Source of the DNA: Arthrobacter caoxuetaonis
GTDB lineage: Bacteria > Actinomycetota > Actinomycetes > Actinomycetales > Micrococcaceae
Assembly: GCF_023921125.1 (NCBI RefSeq)
Contig: NZ_CP099466.1
Span: 930,001 to 994,000, forward strand
Direction of reading: 5' to 3'
DNA: 64,000 nt
Positions 8,306 through 16,116 of this stretch are shown in pieces. The notes under the pieces are model-generated. The model made no database searches. It had not been told where the DNA came from and was given only the letters and a program-made list of their open reading frames with translations. The position numbers were made by a program, and so were the translations under genes. The number at the start of each line of letters is the position of its first letter. Position 1 is the first letter of the stretch.

Positions 8306-9934
8306 CTAGTTCTCCCAGGGTGCCTTGATGGGGAAGTACTTTTCCAGGAAGTCCGTCACTCGGTCGGTGCGTTCTTCGGCGGAGACTTCGGGGAAGGAGC
8401 CGTCGTTCAGGCAGAACAGGTCCTTGTTCCGCTTGGCCAGGAGATGGTCCATGGACTTCAGGCCCCGGTAGGACGTGGTGTCCACGTATTTCACCTTGGC
8501 GGTTTCCTGCGTGACCGCCCGGCCGGTCAGCAGCGCGTAGTAGTGGTAGAGCGAGTTGGTGACGGAGATGTTGTCCTTGGCACGGAACCTGCTGGCGGCT
8601 GTGGCGGCGAACTCCTCCGGAAACACAGCTTCCATTTCCACCAGGACACTTTTGCGCAGCGGAGCCGCGGTGTGTTCGAGGTGGCGGGTGGTGACCCTGC
8701 CGAAACGCTCCCACAGCAGCCGCCGGTTGACCCGGGCGGCGTTTTCGAAGCCGCTGCGCTCGGGATCGTTGGCGCCCAGTCCGATTCGGGTGCTGGCCTC
8801 GATGAACTTGGTGATGCCGCCGGGGGAGAAGAAAAGGTCCGGTCCCACCGGGCGGCCGAAGAACATGTCGTCGTTGGAATACAGGAAGTGTTCGGAGAGT
8901 CCGGGGATGTGCTGGAGCTGGGACTCAACGGCCTGCGAGTTGAAGGTGGGCAGCACGGAGGGGTCGCGGAAATGCTCCACGGCCGGCACGAACGTGACGG
9001 AGGGATGATCGGCCAGCCAGTCCGGGCGCGGGGAATCCGAGGCGATGAAAATACGCCGGATCCAGGGCGCGAACATGTACACCGAGCGCAGGGCGTACTT
9101 CAGTTCATTGATCTGCCGGTAGCGGGCCTCGTGGTCGTCGCCCTCGCCGACGACGGCGTTCTCCATCAAGGCAGCGCGCCGGGCCCGGTATTCGGGGGAG
9201 CTGCCGTCCACCCAGGAGAAGACCAGGTCGACGTCGAAGCGGATGTCCGTGGCATGGTCGGCGAACATGTTCTCGATGGTCGGCCAGGTCAGGCCGTGCT
9301 TGTCCACGCTGCCGCGCACTACTTCGGAGGAGGGCAGGGTCCGGCGGGTCAGCGAGTTTTCCACCGGAAGGGTGATTTCCTTCTCGCCGAGTTCCCAGAG
9401 TTCCACCTGCACTCCGGCTGAAGGCCCGAAGACGAGGTTCGTCCCGCTGGTTCCGCGGGGGCGGAAGATGCGGAAGATGCGGGTCTTTTCGTGCTGGGAC
9501 AGGTCTCCGTCTGCGATAAGCAGTGTGCGGGATTTTTCGGTGTCCACACTGCGGGAATAGAACGGTTCGTCGCGGCATGCGTTGACCAGGGCACGGCGCA
9601 GCTCCTCCCGGAGCCTGACATCGACGGCGACGACGGGACGCTCGTCGTTGCCGCGCACCAGCAGGTAGTCAAGGCCCGCGTCCTCCAGGACCCGGCGCAG
9701 GAAGAGGAGGTCCTCGACCATGGCCTGGTGCGGAGTGAGGCCGGTGTCCATCAGGGTCAGCCGGCCCTTGATCTTGGTGACGTTGGGGCGGTGCTCCACC
9801 CGTTCAATGACAGCCAGCGACGCTGTCTGCAGGTCTTCGGCTTCGAGGCCTTCTTCCGGGGTGCCGAAGTAGACGTCGTGCTCGGCAGTGATGTCGGTAA
9901 TGGGAGCCTCCGAAGTGTCGTGCCGCGGGGGCAC
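8306..9934 (-). CDS. Stealth-family sugar-phosphate transferase
   Basis: A 542-residue Stealth protein, a family of hexose-1-phosphate or N-acetylglucosamine-1-phosphate transferases used for phosphate-linked cell-surface polysaccharides. The first 180 residues are a less conserved extension. Conserved region 1 is DLVFSWVDGSSPEY (about 240), region 2 spans about 275-390 and includes RYRQINELKYALRS and FLYSNDDMFFG, and region 4 ends in YFPIKAPWEN at the C terminus. The GTG at 9934 is the listed start; no strong ribosome site is visible, so the exact start is uncertain. No glycosyltransferase or capsule-export gene is adjacent, so it may modify teichoic-acid-like or other wall glycans. Acceptor unknown. 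Confidence 0.85.
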   Translation of the reverse strand: MPPRHDTSEAPITDITAEHDVYFGTPEEGLEAEDLQTASLAVIERVEHRPNVTKIKGRLTLMDTGLTPHQAMVEDLLFLRRVLEDAGLDYLLVRGNDERPVVAVDVRLREELRRALVNACRDEPFYSRSVDTEKSRTLLIADGDLSQHEKTRIFRIFRPRGTSGTNLVFGPSAGVQVELWELGEKEITLPVENSLTRRTLPSSEVVRGSVDKHGLTWPTIENMFADHATDIRFDVDLVFSWVDGSSPEYRARRAALMENAVVGEGDDHEARYRQINELKYALRSVYMFAPWIRRIFIASDSPRPDWLADHPSVTFVPAVEHFRDPSVLPTFNSQAVESQLQHIPGLSEHFLYSNDDMFFGRPVGPDLFFSPGGITKFIEASTRIGLGANDPERSGFENAARVNRRLLWERFGRVTTRHLEHTAAPLRKSVLVEMEAVFPEEFAATAASRFRAKDNISVTNSLYHYYALLTGRAVTQETAKVKYVDTTSYRGLKSMDHLLAKRNKDLFCLNDGSFPEVSAEERTDRVTDFLEKYFPIKAPWEN

Positions 9935-10095
9935 ACGTGAATGGTGGAAGCGTGCGGCGCTGCACGGTGTCCGGTTCCGGGCTGATGCCGGGCCGGTTGG
10001 GGCCGATCGGATGCCGGGAACCGCGGAAACTATGGGCGGTGTTGCCGGGGATGCGTAGCATTGACTGGAGCACGCGGAAACTTCCGGGAGCCGAT

Positions 10096-10737
10096 GTGAA
10101 ATACCGTAACACCCTGTTTGCGGCAGTAATAATGGCCGGGCTTACTCTGTCCTCCTGCGCAGTGCCCCAGGAGAGCGAGGAGGAGCCCGTGACGTGGCGC
10201 TGGTACGAAGTTGATGCCGCTTCCCTGGAGTTTGAGCACCGCTCTGACTGGGCGGTGGAAGAGATCGACCCGATCGCCAATGATCCTGCCGGGGGTGTGT
10301 CGCTGGAGGTGCGCGACGGCGGCGGGCGGCTGATCGCCGGGCTGGATACCGGCGTCATTACTGACCTGGTCTGCACTCCAACGGGGCAGCCTCCTGCCTA
10401 TGTCGAGTATGACGCCCAGCCGATGCCCGAACTCGAGTCGGCCGGCGGCACGGAGCAGCGTTTTGTATACCGGTCGGTGTCTCCTGCTCCGGGTGCCGGC
10501 GCACAGGTGACGTATGCGGTGGTCAGCGGGCCGGTTCCGACTCCCGAGGCAGTTGCCTGCGGGCTTTTTGATTACTTTGACCTGACGGAATCTAGCGGTG
10601 GGCGGTTCTCCGGGGCGGTGCATGCTGATGAGGGGTCCAGCGTTGAGCAGCACCTGCAGAAAGCCGCGGCTTTTGAAAATTCCCAGGAGTTCCGGGACGT
10701 GAAGCGGATGCTGGTTTCGCTGCGGAATACTGACTGA
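10096..10737 (+). CDS. Putative lipoprotein of unknown function
   Basis: A 213-residue exported protein. I place the start at GTG 10096 because GGGAG lies 5 nt upstream and the protein then begins with a lipoprotein signal (KYR, a hydrophobic run, and lipobox LSSC near residue 20). A longer frame from 9937 adds non-conserved sequence. The mature part has no domain I recognise; two Cys (near residues 95 and 155) could form a disulfide. It is divergent from the Stealth gene and followed by two more exported-protein genes. Likely anchored to the outer face of the membrane. Confidence 0.7.
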   Translation: MKYRNTLFAAVIMAGLTLSSCAVPQESEEEPVTWRWYEVDAASLEFEHRSDWAVEEIDPIANDPAGGVSLEVRDGGGRLIAGLDTGVITDLVCTPTGQPPAYVEYDAQPMPELESAGGTEQRFVYRSVSPAPGAGAQVTYAVVSGPVPTPEAVACGLFDYFDLTESSGGRFSGAVHADEGSSVEQHLQKAAAFENSQEFRDVKRMLVSLRNTD

Positions 10738-10824
10738 TCCGGCGGCACGGCTGACCGGGCATTTTCGAGTTTTCTTACCATTTCGGTGGCTTCCTGTGGA
10801 TAAGTCACTATGCTTTGCGGCAGT

Positions 10825-10853
10825 TTGAGTAGCATCTACCGCACATTGGATAG
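10825..10853 (+). promoter_or_regulatory. Candidate promoter for the DUF6318 lipoprotein gene
   Basis: TTGAGT and GGATAG are separated by 17 bp, ending 18 nt before the ATG at 10872. The -10 is a weak match, so this is tentative. Confidence 0.3.
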
Positions 10854-10871
10854 CCAACCCGGGGGTTCTTG

Positions 10872-11525
10872 ATGTTCAGTCTCGCTGATCGACGCCGTGC
10901 TGCTGCGGTTTTCTTGTCCCTTGCCGGCGTTGCTGCGCTGTCAGCGTGCTCGGATTCGCCGGATCCCGGTGCCAATGCCGCGCAGTCTCCGAGTGCTTCG
11001 GCGAGCGAAACGGCGTCCAGCCCCTCTCCTTCTCCGTCTCCTTCCGCGACCTACAAGCCTGCTTCGGCGGACGGCCCCGCGGAGAACGTTCCTTTACCGG
11101 TGATGCCGGAGGAAGCGAAGGTTGAGTCCAAGGAAGGGCTGATCGCTTTCGCGCGGCACTGGTATGAAGTAGCGAACTATGCGTATCAAACAGGTGACGT
11201 CGAGCCGATGAAAGCGATAAGCGGACCGGATTGCACTGCGTGCAACGGAGTATATTCAGCACTAGAGCGATGGTACGAGGGGGACAAGTGGCTCGCGGGT
11301 TCCCTTATCGACATTGATTCCATCGCCTCCGAATACGCGCAGACGGAAACAGGTGAGCGACAGGCCTTGATCATGTTTGCCCAGGTCCCGATTCAGTCTT
11401 ATGGGCCGGAAGGCCTTATCGACACTACTGGAGAGGGCGATACATACGTTCAGCTCCTGAACGGGCGTTATGAAGATGGTTCCTGGATTGCCTACGACAT
11501 TGTGACAATGAAAAAACTGCCATGA
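10872..11525 (+). CDS. DUF6318-family lipoprotein
   Basis: A 217-residue lipoprotein. It has a basic N terminus, a hydrophobic run and lipobox LSAC at about residues 23-26, then a Ser/Pro/Ala-rich linker of about 35 residues containing repeated SPSPSP. The globular part begins near residue 65 with KPASADGPAENVPLP and contains two Cys in GPDCTACN; this matches the actinobacterial DUF6318 family, whose function is unknown. ATG 10872 is used; a TTG one codon earlier is less likely. The stop overlaps the next gene's ATG by 4 bases (ATGA), so the two are coupled. The globular half uses noticeably more A/T-ending codons than neighbouring genes. Confidence 0.78.
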   Translation: MFSLADRRRAAAVFLSLAGVAALSACSDSPDPGANAAQSPSASASETASSPSPSPSPSATYKPASADGPAENVPLPVMPEEAKVESKEGLIAFARHWYEVANYAYQTGDVEPMKAISGPDCTACNGVYSALERWYEGDKWLAGSLIDIDSIASEYAQTETGERQALIMFAQVPIQSYGPEGLIDTTGEGDTYVQLLNGRYEDGSWIAYDIVTMKKLP

Positions 11526-12409
11526 TCTCCGCGAGGCAAAGAGCGCTAAGAGGATTTATCTCCCTGGCACTTATGCCTCTAGTTCTTGCCGCAGGAAATG
11601 CTGAGGGCGAGCTTGGGGATGCCGGGACGGTCAGGGGCGAAGTTAATTATTATCAAGACCCCGTAAGTAAAGCTTGGTCGCATATTCAGGTTGGTCTGGC
11701 AGATGACCCTATGCAGTATCAGTTCGAACTGGCCTGCTTTGATGAGAGCAACGGTGATCTTGAGTGCCTGCGGATTTTCGGAATGTCTTGTGATTCTGGT
11801 CCTGACGGACGCTTGGTGTGGTGGATGACGGCGTTCAAGGGCGTACCTGAACCCGAATGGAAAAGGATTGGCTCCCAGCCGACCTGTATCTATTCGGAAG
11901 ACCCAGCTGCATTCCAGGAGCGATTGCGGGAGGAGGTCCTCACAGCTTTCCAGGAAGCTCCGATCGCCGCCGGTTCCATGGTTCTGCAGCCGAGCCCGCA
12001 CACACTTGTCGGCGCCCACACCAATGTCTATGTCGAGGCGAGCGGACAGGTCTTCGAGATGAATCTCTTGGGCCAGGAAGTCCGCATTGCGGTGGAGCCG
12101 ACGGAATACACCTTTGATTACGGTGACGGTTCGTCCTACGGCCCGGCAGCAGTTCCGGGAGGCCCGCTGCCTGAGTCCAGATGGGGTGAGCAGACAGCAA
12201 CGAGCCACGTCTATGGGCAGACCGGCGACTTCCCGGTGTTGGTGACGACCTTCTTCTCGGGAGAGTATTCGGTCAACGGAGGTCCTTTGATTCCGATTGA
12301 CGGACGCGCGGAGGTGACATCACCGGCACAGGTCCTCAGTGTCTGGCGGACCGAGTCCAGGAACGTTGCCGACAACTGCCTGGTCAATCCAACCGGGATT
12401 GGCTGCTGA
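11522..12409 (+). CDS. Secreted protein with PKD-like beta-sandwich region
   Basis: A 295-residue exported protein with an N-terminal hydrophobic signal (FISLALMPLVLAAG). Cysteines cluster in residues 70-90 (CFDESNGDLECL, then MSCDSG). The C-terminal third resembles a PKD domain: YTFDYGDGSS near residue 195, then TSHVYGQTGDFPV. PKD domains usually mediate extracellular binding. It is translationally coupled to the DUF6318 lipoprotein by an ATGA overlap, a pairing I believe recurs in Micrococcaceae. The 5' part (about 11630-11760) is less GC-rich than its surroundings. It converges on the MSMEG_6728 gene with only 2 bp between stops. Function unknown. Confidence 0.7.
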   Translation: MISARQRALRGFISLALMPLVLAAGNAEGELGDAGTVRGEVNYYQDPVSKAWSHIQVGLADDPMQYQFELACFDESNGDLECLRIFGMSCDSGPDGRLVWWMTAFKGVPEPEWKRIGSQPTCIYSEDPAAFQERLREEVLTAFQEAPIAAGSMVLQPSPHTLVGAHTNVYVEASGQVFEMNLLGQEVRIAVEPTEYTFDYGDGSSYGPAAVPGGPLPESRWGEQTATSHVYGQTGDFPVLVTTFFSGEYSVNGGPLIPIDGRAEVTSPAQVLSVWRTESRNVADNCLVNPTGIGC

Positions 12410-12411
12410 GT

Positions 12412-13263
12412 TCAGGCACCGGGCGGGTCTTGATGTTCAGGCCGCTGAGTCAGCCAGCAGGCAAATTGCCGGCCAGCCACCCCTGCCGGCGCTGGAACCG
12501 CAAAGAACGTCCGCGGGTCCTGAAGCAGCGCGGGATAAGAGAAGTCAGAACGCGTCACGCGTCCCGAGACGGAAACCTCCCGCCGGGCAGCATCATTGGT
12601 CAGGGTCGCCGGACCAACAGTGCCCAGCTCCAGCACTGACGGATCGGGGCCAAGCAAGGCCACCACATCGCCGTCGTCCGCCACATCCAGGAAGCGCTCC
12701 AGCTGCCGTCCGGCCTTGCCGGTCACCGGGGTTCCCCGGGCCGAAAGCATCGGCAACTCGATGGCCGGCCCCGAAGGCCCGCGGACCGGCCGGGCGACCC
12801 ACAACACGTTCCGCGTGGGTTCAGCCGGGAGCACCGGGGAGGCGGGCTCAGGCCAGACATACGGCAGCGCCCGCTCAGTATCGGGAAACAAAGGACCGTA
12901 AAAGTCATCGTCCTTGGCCAGCAGGTTCGACCGGTGGCTCTCGTGCAGGGCAGCATCTCCGAGCCACGGAGGCAGGGCAACATCGCCGCCGTCGGCCTCG
13001 GGAGCGAACTCCACCAGCTGCTTCCGGACCGTGTCGGCAAAGCCGCGGCCGGTCCAGGCATCCGTCATGGCCAGTCCGTAGGACGTCAAAGCCGGCACAT
13101 ACCCCATCCACATCCGCGTCACGGGATGGTTTTGCCAGCCGTAGTCGGGCACTGCCAGGGCCCGCAGGATCTGCAGGGCCTCCACCCGCTGTTTGCCCAG
13201 CCGCGGCGAATCCAGCACCTGGGCGCTGCGGGCGAAGCTCTCATAGGGGAGGAAAGTCTGCAT
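12412..13263 (-). CDS. MSMEG_6728-family protein (pyrimidine-dimer glycosylase-like N terminus)
   Basis: A 283-residue protein. The first 120 residues (MQTFLPYESFARSAQVLD, then RLGKQRVEALQIL and HPVTRMWMGY) match the MSMEG_6728 family, which is related to the Pyr_excise/pyrimidine dimer DNA glycosylase fold; a conserved positive patch here may contact DNA. The C-terminal half is poorly conserved and has no domain I know. It lies 27 bp downstream of the DUF1684 gene on the same strand, so they probably share a transcript. Enzymatic activity is not demonstrated for this branch to my knowledge. Confidence 0.72.
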   Translation of the reverse strand: MQTFLPYESFARSAQVLDSPRLGKQRVEALQILRALAVPDYGWQNHPVTRMWMGYVPALTSYGLAMTDAWTGRGFADTVRKQLVEFAPEADGGDVALPPWLGDAALHESHRSNLLAKDDDFYGPLFPDTERALPYVWPEPASPVLPAEPTRNVLWVARPVRGPSGPAIELPMLSARGTPVTGKAGRQLERFLDVADDGDVVALLGPDPSVLELGTVGPATLTNDAARREVSVSGRVTRSDFSYPALLQDPRTFFAVPAPAGVAGRQFACWLTQRPEHQDPPGA

Positions 13264-13290
13264 CAGGTCATTCCGAACGCTTCGGATCCG

Positions 13291-13920
13291 TCAGTACTCG
13301 GCATACAGCTCTCCGGCCAGCAGCGGAATGTCCACCCGGTTGTCCGGACCCGGCAGCGGGCACGCCCAGCGCTCGTCGTAGGCGCACGACGGGTTGTAGA
13401 GAAAATTGAAGTCCAGCACCAGCGAGTCTCCAGGCCCTTCCCCGAGATGTGCTCCCTTAATGGTGTCGAGCAGATACCGCCCGCCCCCGTAGGTGCCGCC
13501 GGGTGCCCCGGCCAAGCCATCCCGGACCGGAAGGAAGATCCCGCCTCCGTAGGTTTCCAGCCGCCAGACAGCCAGCCCGCCCACCGGCGTCGAAACGGTC
13601 CCGAGCCGCTCAAAGAAGACAGTGCCGTCGGTGCCGGTGGCAACTTCCATATGCTCGCCCGTTCCGTCGTCGTCAATCACTGCCTGGAAGCGGAGTTCCG
13701 GATCATAAGGTGCGACGCTGAGCCCTTCGAAGCGCGCCTTGGCCTCGTCTCCGATCGGTGAGGCGGGATGGGAGGCGAAGATCCGGTCCCGCTCGCGGCG
13801 CCACAAGGAATGGGCGGCCGACGGCGATTCCTCCTCCGCGGCCCGGCGCACCTGGTCATAAATGCCGAACATGTGTCGACGCCAGTCTGCGGTCCGGAGT
13901 GCCGAAGCGGGGGAAACCAT
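13291..13920 (-). CDS. DUF1684 domain-containing protein
   Basis: A 209-residue cytosolic protein of the DUF1684 family. The N-terminal DWRRH...LWRRERDRIFASHPASPI segment and the C-terminal YNPSCAYDERWACPLPG block (two Cys, near residue 185) are the family hallmarks. The start is the ATG at 13920, the normal place for this family; the longer frame to 14361 is antisense to the TSUP gene. TACGCT lies 6 nt upstream, so the mRNA is probably leaderless. Only 22 bp separate this start from the divergent TSUP start. The biochemical function of the family is unknown. Confidence 0.78.
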   Translation of the reverse strand: MVSPASALRTADWRRHMFGIYDQVRRAAEEESPSAAHSLWRRERDRIFASHPASPIGDEAKARFEGLSVAPYDPELRFQAVIDDDGTGEHMEVATGTDGTVFFERLGTVSTPVGGLAVWRLETYGGGIFLPVRDGLAGAPGGTYGGGRYLLDTIKGAHLGEGPGDSLVLDFNFLYNPSCAYDERWACPLPGPDNRVDIPLLAGELYAEY

Positions 13921-13926
13921 GAGCCC

Positions 13927-13932
13927 AGCGTA
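13927..13932 (-). promoter_or_regulatory. -10 box (TACGCT) for the DUF1684 gene, leaderless
   Basis: TACGCT on the minus strand ends 6 nt before the ATG at 13920. It overlaps by two bases the -10 box read in the other direction. Confidence 0.45.
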
Positions 13933-13936
13933 GTGT
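13931..13936 (+). promoter_or_regulatory. -10 box (TAGTGT) for the TSUP gene, leaderless
   Basis: TAGTGT ends 6 nt before the GTG at 13943, with no ribosome site between. Confidence 0.4.
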
Positions 13937-13942
13937 GTTCGG

Positions 13943-14695
13943 GTGACTATGGGACTTCTGATTGTGGTGCTGGCTTCGATCTTTGTGGGCGCGGTGGCCC
14001 AGAGGATTGCCGGCCTGGGCTTTGCCCTGCTGATTTCACCGTTCCTGGTCATCATCCTCGGCGCGCATGAGGGCGTGCTCATGGTCAACGTGTGCGGTTT
14101 GGTGTCGTCGCTGCTCATTATGTTCCGGGTCTGGAAGGACGTCGACTGGAGCATGTACCGCTGGCTGGCCATCCCCGCCGTTGCCGGCAGCATTCCCGCC
14201 TCGATCGCTGCGGTGTTCCTTCCCGCGGCTCCGATGGCCGTGATCGTTGGCGCTGTAGTCCTGGTGGCGTTGGGGGCATCACTTGTCCTGGCGCGCAATT
14301 CCGTGGTGGTCAAGGGAAATACAGCCAAGGCCGTGGCAGGGTTCGCGTCCGGGGTCACCAACGCCGTTGCGGGGGTGGGCGGTCCGGCCGTCAGCGCCTA
14401 TGCCGTGATGGCCCGCTGGCCGCAGCGGCCGTTTGCGGCCACGCTGCAGCCGTTCTTCGTGACCATCGCCGCTGTGACCCTGGCAGTGAAGCTCACCATG
14501 GATCCGTCGCAGATGCCCCCGTTCAGCTTCCTGGCGTGGGCGCTGATTGCCGCAATGATCGTCGGCGGGATCTACGCCGGGGAGCGGCTCCAGAAGCACC
14601 TTCGGGATGACCACGTACGGTTCGCGGTCATCGTCATCGCTTTTCTCGGAGCAGCGACGGCGATGGTCAAGGGAATCTTCGATCTGCTCGGGTAG
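13943..14695 (+). CDS. TSUP-family membrane transporter (TauE/SafE type)
   Basis: A 250-residue polytopic membrane protein with about eight hydrophobic segments and the repeated G-x-G-G-x-P-like pattern of the sulfite exporter/TSUP family (AGLGFALLISPFL near residue 25, GVGGPAVSAYAVM near 150). TSUP proteins export sulfite, sulfoacetate or related small anions; the substrate here is unknown. GTG 13943 is the first start and lies 6 nt after TAGTGT; an ATG two codons later is the alternative. Confidence 0.82.
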   Translation: MTMGLLIVVLASIFVGAVAQRIAGLGFALLISPFLVIILGAHEGVLMVNVCGLVSSLLIMFRVWKDVDWSMYRWLAIPAVAGSIPASIAAVFLPAAPMAVIVGAVVLVALGASLVLARNSVVVKGNTAKAVAGFASGVTNAVAGVGGPAVSAYAVMARWPQRPFAATLQPFFVTIAAVTLAVKLTMDPSQMPPFSFLAWALIAAMIVGGIYAGERLQKHLRDDHVRFAVIVIAFLGAATAMVKGIFDLLG

Positions 14696-14767
14696 AACCT
14701 GGCCGGCACCGACTCACGCCGGGCACCTGAGCCGTGCCGCCGGTCCCCAATGGCACGATAGAGAGCG

Positions 14768-16090
14768 ATGAAACTCTTTAAGCGCCCGAAAAAGCCGGGT
14801 GTGCTGCCCATGCCGCTGTGGCTGCAGGGAATGTTCGAACTGGGGCAGGCCGCTGTGCTCTCTGCCCTCGTCGTCATCCTGCCCCTGACCGGGGTCTGGG
14901 CCGCCAACGGGTTCTCCGACCGGGATTACGCGTCGCTGGCACGGCTGAGCGGACAGGCCTGGCTCCTGCTGCACGGAGTGCCGCTTACCCTGAGCCTGCC
15001 GGCTGGCACCATCGGCCCGGAAGAGAGCGCAGGGCTGCTGTCCCTCATCCCGCTCGGCCTGACCCTCATTCCGTTTTTCCTCTGCTGGAGGGCAGGACGC
15101 CGTCTGGCCCGGGCCTCCTACACCGATCAGCTGTGGCAGGCCCTGATCGGTGCCCTCGGGACATACGCCATGCTCGGAGTCGCCGCAGCCTACTTCTCCG
15201 CCAATGAGGACGTAAGCATCTCGCTCGTGGCAGGCGGACTCATCCCGCTTATCGCGGCCGGCCTGGGCGTCATCATCGGGGCCCGGCAGGAGGCCGGCTC
15301 CTGGGTCCGGCTGATCGGCGTTGACCTCACCGACTGGATCGCCCGCACCAGCCAGCATTCGCGCTGGGCCGGCTCCTATCTCTGGGCCGCGGTCCGTGCC
15401 GGAGCCGTGGGCGTCACCGCCGCGGTAAGCCTTTCTGCCCTGCTCCTGGTCGCAGCACTGGCCATGAACTGGACCCAGATGGCGGCGGTCTACCAGAGGC
15501 TCGACGCCGGAATCATCGGCGGCGTTGTCCTCACCGTCGGGCAGCTTGGCCTGCTTCCCAACCTCGTGGCCTGGACTCTTTCGTGGGCCTCAGGCGCGGG
15601 CTTCAGCCTCGGCACCGGAAGCACGATCAGCCCGCTGGAAACCACCGTGGGGCCTCTGCCCGCGCTTCCGGTGCTCGCAGCGCTCCCCGGCGGGCAGATG
15701 GAATTCGCCTACGCAGCCCTGCTGATCCCGGTTGCGGCAGGAGTCCTCGCCGGTTGGTGGTTCCTGCGGGAAGGGGAGAACCACTTCGATGAATGGCTCG
15801 CGATCAAGGTAGATGCACGCTGGTTCACAGCCACCGTTTCGACAGTGTGCCTCGGCGGCATCATCGGAATCGTCGCCGGGTTCTTTGCAGCTGGTGCTGC
15901 GCTTCTCTCGCGGGGCTCACTCGGTATCGGACGGTTCGTGGATGTGGGTCCCGATCCGCTGTGGACCGGAATCTGGATTGCGGCCGAGGTGGCTGTGGGC
16001 GCGGTCATCGGCTACGCGGCGGGCCCGTGGCTGGAGCGGGAGAAGTTCCGGCGCCCCGCATCGGACGCCCTCGGCAGCGCGCGAACCTAG
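14768..16090 (+). CDS. DUF6350-family membrane protein (PerM-like)
   Basis: A 440-residue integral membrane protein with about ten hydrophobic segments. The layout (basic N terminus, VWAANGFSDRDY, GLLSLIPLGLTLIPF, then FSLGTGSTISPLETTVGPLPALP near residue 285) matches the actinobacterial DUF6350 family, related to mycobacterial PerM, which has been linked to cell division and magnesium response. In many actinobacteria this gene sits just before purN and purH, as roughly here. The ATG at 14768 follows GAGAG. It converges on the next gene with 26 bp between stops. Confidence 0.8.
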   Translation: MKLFKRPKKPGVLPMPLWLQGMFELGQAAVLSALVVILPLTGVWAANGFSDRDYASLARLSGQAWLLLHGVPLTLSLPAGTIGPEESAGLLSLIPLGLTLIPFFLCWRAGRRLARASYTDQLWQALIGALGTYAMLGVAAAYFSANEDVSISLVAGGLIPLIAAGLGVIIGARQEAGSWVRLIGVDLTDWIARTSQHSRWAGSYLWAAVRAGAVGVTAAVSLSALLLVAALAMNWTQMAAVYQRLDAGIIGGVVLTVGQLGLLPNLVAWTLSWASGAGFSLGTGSTISPLETTVGPLPALPVLAALPGGQMEFAYAALLIPVAAGVLAGWWFLREGENHFDEWLAIKVDARWFTATVSTVCLGGIIGIVAGFFAAGAALLSRGSLGIGRFVDVGPDPLWTGIWIAAEVAVGAVIGYAAGPWLEREKFRRPASDALGSART

Positions 16091-16116
16091 GCGGTGCCGG
16101 GCGGGCAGCTGTGAGG

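Noticed and set aside
14280..14361. N-terminal extension of the DUF1684 gene up to 14361
   Set aside because: That stretch is antisense to the TSUP coding sequence; the ATG at 13920 gives the normal family length and has its own -10 box.
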